The notes below the pieces were generated by a model. That model was given only the letters and a program-made list of their open reading frames with translations. It ran no database searches and was not told the DNA's origin. A stretch of DNA of 41,175 nucleotides from Flavobacteriales bacterium (lineage in GTDB: Bacteria > Bacteroidota > Bacteroidia > Flavobacteriales > TMED113), in contig PBKX01000014.1 in the NCBI GenBank assembly GCA_002722215.1, forward strand, positions 34,111 to 75,285, written 5' to 3'. The translations under genes and the position numbers were made by a program. Positions 28,831-39,559 of the stretch are shown in pieces; the first letter of the stretch is position 1, and every line of letters begins with the position of its first letter.

Positions 28831-29000
28831 TCGGCTGTTTCTGCTCCACAGTAACTGCATTTTTCTCCATTTTTATTAAGAAATGGATTATTACTAGCAC
28901 AGGTGCCTGAAAATTTTCCATTCTTCTGTAATAATATCTTAATGCAAAGTCCTCCTAAACCAAGACTTAATAATAAAATTGAAATAATAATTGTATTCAT
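28794..29000 (-). CDS. Small membrane protein, NqrM-like (Na+-NQR maturation factor family)
   Basis: One N-terminal TM helix then Cys-rich tail 'GTCASNNPFLNKNGEKCSYCGAETADQCKK'; located next to nqrABCDEF-apbE. Confidence 0.65.
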   Translation of the reverse strand: MNTIIISILLLSLGLGGLCIKILLQKNGKFSGTCASNNPFLNKNGEKCSYCGAETADQCKKETNPGEK

Positions 29001-29998
29001 ATAATTGTCACTTCTTCTTCCAAGAGAATATTAAATTTTTGATATACGCTTTCTTTAATTTTTTCTGCCAGATTTTTAATTTCTAAACCAGTTGCGTTAT
29101 TGTTATTGATGATAATAAGAGCATGTTTCGCATATACTCCACACGTTTTTTCTTGGTGCCCTTTCCAATTTAATTTTTCAATGAGCCATCCTGCTGGAAC
29201 TTTAATTTTTGACTCTTCAAAGAATGGTATTTCTGGATATTTTTTTTGGAGTGTTTTAAATTGGGGTTTTTCTAGTATTGGATTTTTAAAAAAACTTCCA
29301 GCATTCCCTATTTTTTTCGGATTTGGCAATTTACTATTTCTAATATTAATTATGATTTTTCGAACATCTTCACTTTTTAAATTGGTAGTTGCTATATTGT
29401 CTTTTAATATTTTATAACTAAGGTTGATGCTTTTAATCTTCGTTAGTTTCAAATAGACATTTGTTATTATAAATCTATTTTTTAATTCTTTTTTGAATAT
29501 AGAATCTCTGTATCCAAATCGGCAATCAGATTTATTAAATATAATTTTATCTTTTGTTTTTAAATCAATTGCTTCTAGTTGTTGAAACGTGTCTTTTAAT
29601 TCAGAACCATATGCTCCAATATTTTGGATTGGTGCTGCTCCAACAGATCCGGGTATTAAAGATAGGTTCTCTATACCATAGTAATTATGTTTTGTCGTCC
29701 AGGCTACTAAATCATCCCAGACTTCACCAGCTCCCACTTTGATTTTTACATTTTCTTTATTTTCTGATACAATCTGAATCCCTCTTATTTTATTATGAAT
29801 TACTAGGCCATTAAAGTTTTTTGTAAACAGAATATTGCTTCCTCCACCTAGAATCATTTTTTTTTGTTTGCTTACTCTTTTGTCCTCGAGTAATTTTTGC
29901 AGTTGTTCTTCATTGTCAATAATTTTAAATAAATCAGCCGATACATCTACTTTAAATGTGTTATAATCTAGTAATGATTGAGAATTTATTATATTCAT
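28997..29998 (-). CDS. murB: UDP-N-acetylmuramate dehydrogenase
   Basis: 'LGGGSNILFTKNFNGLVIHN', 'GIENLSLIPGSVGAAPIQNIGAYGSEL', 'GNAGSFFKNP', 'PAGWLIEKLNWKG'. Confidence 0.95.
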   Translation of the reverse strand: MNIINSQSLLDYNTFKVDVSADLFKIIDNEEQLQKLLEDKRVSKQKKMILGGGSNILFTKNFNGLVIHNKIRGIQIVSENKENVKIKVGAGEVWDDLVAWTTKHNYYGIENLSLIPGSVGAAPIQNIGAYGSELKDTFQQLEAIDLKTKDKIIFNKSDCRFGYRDSIFKKELKNRFIITNVYLKLTKIKSINLSYKILKDNIATTNLKSEDVRKIIINIRNSKLPNPKKIGNAGSFFKNPILEKPQFKTLQKKYPEIPFFEESKIKVPAGWLIEKLNWKGHQEKTCGVYAKHALIIINNNNATGLEIKNLAEKIKESVYQKFNILLEEEVTII

Positions 29999-30055
29999 AC
30001 TGCTAATATAATTTCTTTTGTGTTATTAGACTTTAATTAATGTAATCAAATAAAA

Positions 30056-31129
30056 TTGAAAAAAGTTATTATTTCAGTGACTAATGATTTGACAACAGAT
30101 CAGCGTGTCAATAAAGTGGCTACTTCTCTTTTAAATGCTGGGTTTTCAGTTATTTTATTAGGTGCAGTTTCAAAAAATCATACAGTTTTAAATAATAGAA
30201 AATATACCCTATATAGATTTACGATGTTATTTAAAAAGGGGTTTTTCTTTTATTTAGAATTTAATGTGAGGCTTTTCTTTTTCTTGATGAGACATAGGGG
30301 AGATATTTTTTTATCTAATGATTTGGACACTTTGTGTGCTAATTTTTTAGCTTCTAAATTAAAAAATGTAAAGTTAGTATATGATAGTCATGAGTTGTTT
30401 CCAGAAGTTCCTGAATTGCTAAATAGGCCTGTAGTAAAATTTATTTGGCTTTCGATAGAGTCAATGCTTTTAAAAAGAGTGAGGTATATGTATACTGTTA
30501 GTGAAAGTATAGCGAATTATTACAATGGTAAATATGGTGTAGATATGTCTGTAGTTTCAAATTTTCCTAGACAAAAAAAATCTACTTATAAGATGAAAAA
30601 TAAAAACAAAATTCTTATATATCAAGGAGCTGTTAATAAAGATCGCGGCATTGAATTAATGATTCAGTCGATGAAATATATTGATGCTAAATTATATATT
30701 GTTGGTGGGGGTGATATTTTAGAAGATATGATTACATATGCTAATGAATTAAATCTAATGAGTAAAATTGTATTTTTTGGTAGAGTGTCTTTTGATGCAT
30801 TATTTGATATTACAAAAAAAGCTGACTTGGGTCTTTCTTTTGAGTCAGATACATGTCTAGCATATAGGTATTCTTTGCCTAATAAAATTTTTGATTACAT
30901 AAATGCTGAAATACCTATTTTAGTTAGTGATTTGCCAGAATTTAAAAAGATTATAGATTCTTATCCAATTGGTGAACTCTTGGAGGCGAGAAATGCAAAA
31001 GTGGTCTCAAACCAGATTAATAAACTCCTTGCTATTCCTAGATCAAATTGGTTAGAACATTTATTGCGTGCAAAACAAGAATATTGTTGGGAGGAAGAAG
31101 AAAAAAAATTACTACCGTTTTTTAACTAA
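30056..31129 (+). CDS. Glycosyltransferase family 4-like (TTG start)
   Basis: 'VIISVTNDLTTDQRVNKVATSLLNAGFSVILLG', 'LVYDSHELFPEVPEL', 'ILIYQGAVNKDRGIELMIQSM'. Confidence 0.85.
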   Translation: MKKVIISVTNDLTTDQRVNKVATSLLNAGFSVILLGAVSKNHTVLNNRKYTLYRFTMLFKKGFFFYLEFNVRLFFFLMRHRGDIFLSNDLDTLCANFLASKLKNVKLVYDSHELFPEVPELLNRPVVKFIWLSIESMLLKRVRYMYTVSESIANYYNGKYGVDMSVVSNFPRQKKSTYKMKNKNKILIYQGAVNKDRGIELMIQSMKYIDAKLYIVGGGDILEDMITYANELNLMSKIVFFGRVSFDALFDITKKADLGLSFESDTCLAYRYSLPNKIFDYINAEIPILVSDLPEFKKIIDSYPIGELLEARNAKVVSNQINKLLAIPRSNWLEHLLRAKQEYCWEEEEKKLLPFFN

Positions 31130-32036
31130 TTGCTCTCTTTTCTGTTAAAAAATAACCTAATTTATAACATTGGAGTATTAATATCGAAGGTCTATTGGAA
31201 TATAAATTTTTAATAATCGGGTTCTTGAATACTCTAAAAAATAAAATCATTATTCTATTTAAATAGAATATCGACAGTAATCTATCTATTTTTAATATTT
31301 TAATTTGAGTATTGACTCCTCTATTCTTTTTGGATTGGTGAATCAGATTTTTTAATGCATGTTCAGTATCACTTATAAATTTCCTAGTATTTTTTAAACC
31401 TAAATGATATAAGTGATTCTCAATGTAAACAGGTTTCAGCTTATTCTCAATTATAAATAGTACATCTTCATATCCGTATGAAGAAATAGATTCGTTAAAT
31501 TCAACTTTTTTCATTTCTTTAGTTGAGAATATTTTTTTTTGCATTAAAAAATGATGTGATGAAAAACACTCTTTTTTTCTTTTTGATTCTATTTTTGTGC
31601 CATATTTCCAATGGAGTATTTTATCTTTTTCAGGTTGTTTCTTTAGGTATAATGTGCCTCCATAAAAAATTACATTTTCACACGTATCGTTTTGTTGGAT
31701 TGCTTGAATGTATTTTTTTATAAAAAAATTGTCAGATAACTTGGAATCAGCATCAATGAATAATAGCCATTCATACTGTGCTTTTTTAGCCATTAAATTC
31801 CTAATTCTTGAGCGACCTATATTTTTGTTTAATTTTTCATATTTAACGTATTGAAGACTATTGATTTTTTGGTTTGCGAAAAGCATTGGAGATGCATCTT
31901 CTATACAAATAATTTCAAATTGATTTAATCCATCTTCATGTTGACATAATACATGGATTTTATGTATGAATTCAGATACATTCCAGTTATAACAAGGTAT
32001 TAAAATAGATAAGTTCAATTTATTCTTCACAAACAT
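31122..32036 (-). CDS. Glycosyltransferase family 2
   Basis: 'LSILIPCYNWNVSEFIHKIHVL...IICIEDASP...LFIDADSKLSDNFFI'. Confidence 0.88.
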   Translation of the reverse strand: MFVKNKLNLSILIPCYNWNVSEFIHKIHVLCQHEDGLNQFEIICIEDASPMLFANQKINSLQYVKYEKLNKNIGRSRIRNLMAKKAQYEWLLFIDADSKLSDNFFIKKYIQAIQQNDTCENVIFYGGTLYLKKQPEKDKILHWKYGTKIESKRKKECFSSHHFLMQKKIFSTKEMKKVEFNESISSYGYEDVLFIIENKLKPVYIENHLYHLGLKNTRKFISDTEHALKNLIHQSKKNRGVNTQIKILKIDRLLSIFYLNRIMILFFRVFKNPIIKNLYSNRPSILILQCYKLGYFLTEKRAIS

Positions 32037-32691
32037 GATTTTGTGCGCACCTAATTGTTCTTTTTGGAAAACGATCCATTAAATACTTGTCGTGTGATGC
32101 CATTAGTACTGTTTTTTGTGATGATATATTTTGTAATAATTGAATAATTTCTTCCGACGTCTCTGGGTCTAAATTACCTGTTGGTTCATCAGCCAATATC
32201 AACTCTGGGTTATTTATAAATGCTCTAGCAATAGCAATCCTTTGTTGTTCTCCTCCGGATAATTGATGTGGCATTTTATGACCTTTTGTTGTCATTTTTA
32301 CTAGTTCTAATACTTCGTGTAATCTTTTTTTTATTTTCTTTACATCTTTCCAATCTGTTGCATACATGACAAATAGCAAATTTTCTTCAATTGTTCGGTC
32401 TTCTAGTAGTTGAAAGTCTTGAAAAATAACACCAATTTTCCTTCTTAAAAAAGGAATATCTTTTTCTTTCAGTAGTTTTAAATTGTAATTGACAATATGG
32501 CCATGCCCTTCTATTAATTTTAAATCACCATATAAGGTTTTTAATAAACTACTTTTACCGCTCCCAGTTTTACCAATTAGATATACAAATTCCCCCTTTT
32601 TAATTTCAAAAGATACATCTTTCAGTATTAAATGTTGCCTTTGATATATCTGGGCATTCTTTAATTTAATGATAGATTCAGTTGTGTTCAA
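32020..32691 (-). CDS. ftsE: ABC transporter ATP-binding protein, FtsE-like (start reassigned to TTG at 32691; ORF track gives 32724)
   Basis: 'ILKDVSFEIKKGEFVYLIGKTGSGKSSLLKTLYGDL', 'LSGGEQQRIAIARAFINNPELILADEPTGNLD'. The TTG at 32724 coincides with a TAAATTTG promoter element. Confidence 0.8.
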   Translation of the reverse strand: MNTTESIIKLKNAQIYQRQHLILKDVSFEIKKGEFVYLIGKTGSGKSSLLKTLYGDLKLIEGHGHIVNYNLKLLKEKDIPFLRRKIGVIFQDFQLLEDRTIEENLLFVMYATDWKDVKKIKKRLHEVLELVKMTTKGHKMPHQLSGGEQQRIAIARAFINNPELILADEPTGNLDPETSEEIIQLLQNISSQKTVLMASHDKYLMDRFPKRTIRCAQNHVCEE

Positions 32692-32721
32692 TTTAGCTGG
32701 TCTTAGAGTTGGAATTTTACA

Positions 32722-32729
32722 CAAATTTA
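32722..32729 (-). promoter_or_regulatory. -7 element TAAATTTG upstream of ftsE
   Basis: Plus CAAATTTA = minus TAAATTTG; overlaps the TTG chosen as ORF start in the track. Confidence 0.4.
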
Positions 32730-32798
32730 AATTAAATAAAATAATCTAAAAATGTCATGTTAATTAATTTGTTGAAATATAACACTATCTATACTCGT

Positions 32799-32828
32799 TG
32801 TACATTAAAAAATAAAGTTTATGTTTGA
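32799..32828 (+). promoter_or_regulatory. Promoter of the TPR gene (TTG -19 nt- TATGTTTG)
   Basis: TTG 32799-32801 and TATGTTTG 32821-32828; ATG only 8 nt downstream at 32837. Confidence 0.55.
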
Positions 32829-32836
32829 AATAAATT

Positions 32837-35803
32837 ATGTGTAATAAATTATTGCTTTTTCTTCTGACCCCACTATTATTATTATCTCAAGATTATAATA
32901 GAGGTTTGTTGTGCTTTTTAGAAAAAGACTATATCTGTGCTAGAGAACAGTTTGGTAACATCGTTAATGATGATAATAATCAAAATCTATTGAATCTAGA
33001 ATATGCACATTATTATCTGTTTTTATCTGCATTGAACCTTTATCACCATGATACAGAGTATTTATACGATGATTTTATAACACAATTTCCATTCAGTAAC
33101 AAAAAGGAGAATGCTATTTTTTTTATGAGTGAATATTTTTTTGAAAAGAAGAAATATAAAGAAGTGGTCAACTTACTTAGTGAGTTAAATCTATATAAAT
33201 TTTTTGGGAACAAGAAGAGTGTTGCATTTTTTTATTTAGGCTATAGTGCTTATAAAATAGAAAATCATGAGTTAGCACAGAATAGTTTTTATGAACTAAT
33301 TGTTGATTTTAATAGTCTATATAGGGAAGATGCAATTTTTTATAATTCTTATATTTTATATCTTCAAAAAAAATTTGAATTAGCACTAGATGGATTTGAA
33401 AGTTTAAAAACAACACAAAAGTATAGTAAGCAGGTTCCATATTTTATATCTAAAACTTTATTTAATCTTAATAAATATGATCAGTTAGTTAATTATTTAA
33501 ATTCGGTATTAAATGATAGTGAGTTAGATTATTATGAGGACTTAGTTTTATTACAGGCACAGTCTTTATATCAACTGCATGAATATGATCCAGCCATTGC
33601 TTATTTTGAAGAATATAAGGAATTAAAGGGAGTATTAACTAGGGATCAGCTATATCAAATCGGTATTGCATATTATAAAAAAGGTCTTTATGGGTTTTCT
33701 ATTAACCACTTAAATAAGATTATCGCTAATGAAAAGGATAGTATTGCACAATATGCGTTTTATTATTTAGGGGATAGTTATAAAAGAATAGAAAACAGAA
33801 CTGAAGCTATGAATGCATTTCGTTCAGCATCCTTATTAAATATGGATTCTTTAATTCAGCATGATGCATTTTACCAATTTGTTATATTGTGCTATGAAAA
33901 TCCAAGTCCATTATATGGTGCTCATGAATATTTGTTAAAATTTTTAAATACATATCCTGATTCTGAATATGTCGGGGAGATATATAATTGTTTAGCTAAT
34001 CTCCATTTAAATACTCGCAATTATGATGAGGCGATAAATATTTTAGAAGAAAGTAATTTTATCGACCAAGGGGTTAAGGAACAGTATCAAAAAATATGCT
34101 TTCATAAAGGTGTACAATTATATAATGATGGACTATATGAAGATGCGGTTACTTATTTTAATAAATCTATAAGTGTAGGAGAGAAAAATCAGTTATTTTA
34201 TGATGCATATTATTGGCAAGGGGAGTCTTATTATCATTTAAACATGTTTCAAGACGCTTTACTGTCATATGAAAAAGTATATCAAAATAATGATTTCTAT
34301 AGAAAAAGCTTTTACTCTAGAGCTTATTGCTATCTTAAAATAAAAGATTATCAAAATTCTATTTTAGCTTTTAAAAAAGCTATTAATTATAATAAAGAGC
34401 ACACTGTATTGTATGACGCTTATCTTAGAATAGCAGACAATTATTTTTCTTTAATGGAATATGATTCATCAATTCATTATTACACTAAAGCGCTCAATTT
34501 GACAGGATTGGAAGATGATTATGCAACCTATCAGAAGAGTACCGCTTTTGTTTTATTAGGGGATTATAGTGATGCTATTGCATCATTTACGAATTTAATT
34601 AATAATTTCCCATCTTCTAATTATTTAGATGACGCAATTTTTGATTTAGGGAATGTCTATATATTATCAAAAAATTTTGATTTAGCTGTTAATCAATTTA
34701 CTACTATACTTAGATCTTTCCAAAATAGTTTATTTTATTCTTCTTCAAAATTGAAATTGGGCTTAGTTTATTATATGCAGGAGAAAGATAATGAGGCAAT
34801 TGAGATGTTAGAGAGTGTGCTTGTTGAATTTGCTGGCACCAATACTGCCGAGGAAGCTTTGGTTATTATTAAGAATATTTATAATGAAATGGGGCAGACT
34901 AGCAAATTTATAGAATTAATAAAGGATATTGATCATGATTATACTAAATCAGAATTAGACTCTTCAATGTATTTTTCTGCTGAATTACAATATGTGCAAC
35001 AGAATTATGATAATGCTATTTCTTCTTTCAGTTCATATTTGGAGTATTATCCTAAAGGTCTTTTTTCGTTAGAATCTTATTATTATTTGTATAAATCCTA
35101 TGAGCTTTCTGGGGACTTAGCAAATGCCATTTCAATTTTAACTAACATTGTTAATGAGACAGAAAATAAATATACAGTTGAAGGACTATTAAGCTTGGGA
35201 AATATGAGCTATCAATTAGAAAAATATATTTCTTCCGAAATGTATTTTTCTAAATTATTAAACATGGGTTCTTCAATTAATATTAGGAAAGATGCAATCA
35301 TGGGATTGTTAGAGTCTAAGTTTAATTTATACAAATACAATGAGATTATTAATGATATATCTGATTTAGTTAAAGGTGAACTTTTTTCGGGAAAAGAGCA
35401 GCTTAGGGTATGCTATTTGAAAGCCTATTCTTTATATAAGTTAAATAAAACTAAAGAGTCTTTGGTGGAGTTTCAGTGGTTAATAAATAATACAGACGGT
35501 GAGTTAAAAGCAGAGTCATATTATTATTCGGCACAACTTTTGTATAATGACCAAAACTATAAAGAATCTCAAAAAAACATATTTGAATTAATTAACGATC
35601 TTCCAACTTATCAATTTTGGGTTCAAAAATCCCTTGTATTACTTTCAAAAAATTACATCATGCAAGAGGATATGTTTCAGGCTCAACATGTTTTAAATGA
35701 ATTAGAAAAGAAATGTAATAATGAAGAGATCTTGTCGGATTTAAGGCTGGTTTTGAGTAATTATTTTCCCAGTAAAGAGGATTCAATAATAGATAATAAA
35801 TGA
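32837..35803 (+). CDS. Large secreted/envelope tetratricopeptide-repeat protein
   Basis: Signal peptide then many TPR units, e.g. 'YYWQGESYYHLNMFQDALLSYEKVYQNN', 'FYLGDSYKRIENRTEAMNAFRSA', 'AIFDLGNVYILSKNFDLAVNQFTTIL'. Confidence 0.88.
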   Translation: MCNKLLLFLLTPLLLLSQDYNRGLLCFLEKDYICAREQFGNIVNDDNNQNLLNLEYAHYYLFLSALNLYHHDTEYLYDDFITQFPFSNKKENAIFFMSEYFFEKKKYKEVVNLLSELNLYKFFGNKKSVAFFYLGYSAYKIENHELAQNSFYELIVDFNSLYREDAIFYNSYILYLQKKFELALDGFESLKTTQKYSKQVPYFISKTLFNLNKYDQLVNYLNSVLNDSELDYYEDLVLLQAQSLYQLHEYDPAIAYFEEYKELKGVLTRDQLYQIGIAYYKKGLYGFSINHLNKIIANEKDSIAQYAFYYLGDSYKRIENRTEAMNAFRSASLLNMDSLIQHDAFYQFVILCYENPSPLYGAHEYLLKFLNTYPDSEYVGEIYNCLANLHLNTRNYDEAINILEESNFIDQGVKEQYQKICFHKGVQLYNDGLYEDAVTYFNKSISVGEKNQLFYDAYYWQGESYYHLNMFQDALLSYEKVYQNNDFYRKSFYSRAYCYLKIKDYQNSILAFKKAINYNKEHTVLYDAYLRIADNYFSLMEYDSSIHYYTKALNLTGLEDDYATYQKSTAFVLLGDYSDAIASFTNLINNFPSSNYLDDAIFDLGNVYILSKNFDLAVNQFTTILRSFQNSLFYSSSKLKLGLVYYMQEKDNEAIEMLESVLVEFAGTNTAEEALVIIKNIYNEMGQTSKFIELIKDIDHDYTKSELDSSMYFSAELQYVQQNYDNAISSFSSYLEYYPKGLFSLESYYYLYKSYELSGDLANAISILTNIVNETENKYTVEGLLSLGNMSYQLEKYISSEMYFSKLLNMGSSINIRKDAIMGLLESKFNLYKYNEIINDISDLVKGELFSGKEQLRVCYLKAYSLYKLNKTKESLVEFQWLINNTDGELKAESYYYSAQLLYNDQNYKESQKNIFELINDLPTYQFWVQKSLVLLSKNYIMQEDMFQAQHVLNELEKKCNNEEILSDLRLVLSNYFPSKEDSIIDNK

Positions 35804-37506
35804 TACAAAAAAACTTATATATATTATTCTTGTTTTCATTCACCCTCCTATCTCAGAACGAGAAGCTTAGGGTTGAAATTATAGATATTTTCAAAGAATA
35901 TGATCCAAAAATTAATAATGCTGATAAAATTAATCAAGAGCCTATTTTTAGTGACACCTTGAAAAAGGCAATTTTGACCAATAAGCCAATTTTAAACAGA
36001 GATTTGTTATTACAAGATAGCATCTCGATGCTAAGGCCTAAGAAATTTAGATTTCAAAAAGAAAAAGATAATTTCAAAAAGCATTTTTCTTTTGATTTGG
36101 GAAGCAAGTCTTTTATTAATACTAGCTTACATTATACCAATGGTATTTCAGCTCGTCATAATTCGGGAATTTCTCTTGAATATAAAACTGAAGATTATTT
36201 AATGAATAAAGATGTGGATGCGATGAATCATGTTTTCTTGCATATATATAGCAATCGTTTTCTAAATAAAAAGTTATTAAAAACTAATTTGTCATTGATG
36301 CAAGATGCTGGGCTTTATTGGGGGGGGCTGACATCTTTTTCCCCAGATTCGATTTCCAAATATAATATTTCTAACATGTCTTTTGGCATAAATTTGATTC
36401 CTTCCTCTCATACACAATTCATTCAAGATGTATCTTTTAGTATTGACTATACTTCAAATAACTATACAAGAAATGAATTTATAATTAGTTCATCTCTAGA
36501 TTTAAATACAGAAAAAGCGTTAAAATCATATTCTTTTCATACCAAATTAGATTTTATTGGTGTCAGTGTTGGTGATCTATCATTGTATTCTGCGTTTCCT
36601 GAAAATGCAGCAAGTATCTTAAATCATAGTGCTGAATTTTCAGATGTTTTTTTAAAATCAGATTTTATTATAAGTGGAAAAAATATGTTTAATTATAATC
36701 TGGGTGTTAATTTTCAATATTTCCCATCTGATGCAATTGAATATGGTGGTGAGCCACTCATTTTTCCATATATGCATTTGATAAAAACATTTGATAATAA
36801 TAATCAAATTCAAATTGAGATTAATAAAGAATTAATATATCACTCATTCAAGAAGACTCTAGATATGTGCCTCTATGTTGACCCATATTATAGAAATTCA
36901 CTCTCCAAAGCATTTAATGTGAATGTTTTATATAATAAGCGTATAGGTCATAATACTTCATTTGTAAGTAATGTCTATTATTTAAGAAAAAAGGGGGAGT
37001 TATTACCTTTTTTAGTGTCTAGTTTTATTCCAAATGCTACTTTTTCATCATCTATGTTAGGTAATCCATTAGCTATATATAGTGACCCACTTCAAAGGGG
37101 TTTTGGTTTTTCTTCTTCTTTTAGTTTTAGTACAGAAAAAATAGATATTTTAATACAGGGAGACCTTCAGTCAATAAAGTCTAAAAATCATAACAATCAA
37201 CAGTTTGTTCCTAAGGTTGAATTAAATAGTGTTATAACCGTGTATCTAACAAATAATGTAAATTTAATTTCACATTGGCGATTTATCGGTAATAGGCAGT
37301 CTCTTCGCAGTAATAATATAGGCTCTTTTGATTATGTTGAACTGCCTTCATCTATAAATGGTAATTTGTCATTGAATTGCAATTTGGGGGCTAGTATTTT
37401 TTCTATAGATTTTAAAAATATTTTAGGGCAAGAAATTTATTTTTTCGATGACTATTATGATAATGATAGATTTAAAATATCATTTGGATTTGCACATAAA
37501 TTTTAA
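35800..37506 (+). CDS. Outer-membrane beta-barrel protein of unknown function (overlaps TPR gene by ATGA)
   Basis: Signal peptide 'LYILFLFSFTLLSQ', alternating aromatic/polar strands, C-terminal '...RFKISFGFAHKF' ending in Phe as OMP strands do. Confidence 0.7.
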   Translation: MIQKNLYILFLFSFTLLSQNEKLRVEIIDIFKEYDPKINNADKINQEPIFSDTLKKAILTNKPILNRDLLLQDSISMLRPKKFRFQKEKDNFKKHFSFDLGSKSFINTSLHYTNGISARHNSGISLEYKTEDYLMNKDVDAMNHVFLHIYSNRFLNKKLLKTNLSLMQDAGLYWGGLTSFSPDSISKYNISNMSFGINLIPSSHTQFIQDVSFSIDYTSNNYTRNEFIISSSLDLNTEKALKSYSFHTKLDFIGVSVGDLSLYSAFPENAASILNHSAEFSDVFLKSDFIISGKNMFNYNLGVNFQYFPSDAIEYGGEPLIFPYMHLIKTFDNNNQIQIEINKELIYHSFKKTLDMCLYVDPYYRNSLSKAFNVNVLYNKRIGHNTSFVSNVYYLRKKGELLPFLVSSFIPNATFSSSMLGNPLAIYSDPLQRGFGFSSSFSFSTEKIDILIQGDLQSIKSKNHNNQQFVPKVELNSVITVYLTNNVNLISHWRFIGNRQSLRSNNIGSFDYVELPSSINGNLSLNCNLGASIFSIDFKNILGQEIYFFDDYYDNDRFKISFGFAHKF

Positions 37507-37541
37507 TTAGCACTAATTTCATTTTTATTGCTTCAAAATGC

Positions 37542-37570
37542 TTGAAAATGATAGATATTTATTATCTTTA
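37542..37570 (+). promoter_or_regulatory. Weak candidate gyrB promoter (TTG -18 nt- TATCTTTA)
   Basis: TTG 37542-37544 and TATCTTTA 37563-37570, one mismatch to TAnnTTTG. Confidence 0.25.
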
Positions 37571-37592
37571 GATAGTAAGATATATATGATAA

Positions 37593-39548
<1,956 letters not shown>

Positions 39549-39559
39549 TTTTTCAGATT

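Noticed and set aside
29999-30055. Divergent promoter pair between murB and the GT4 gene
   Set aside because: A promoter is expected here, but I could not find a convincing TAnnTTTG on either strand, so none is annotated.
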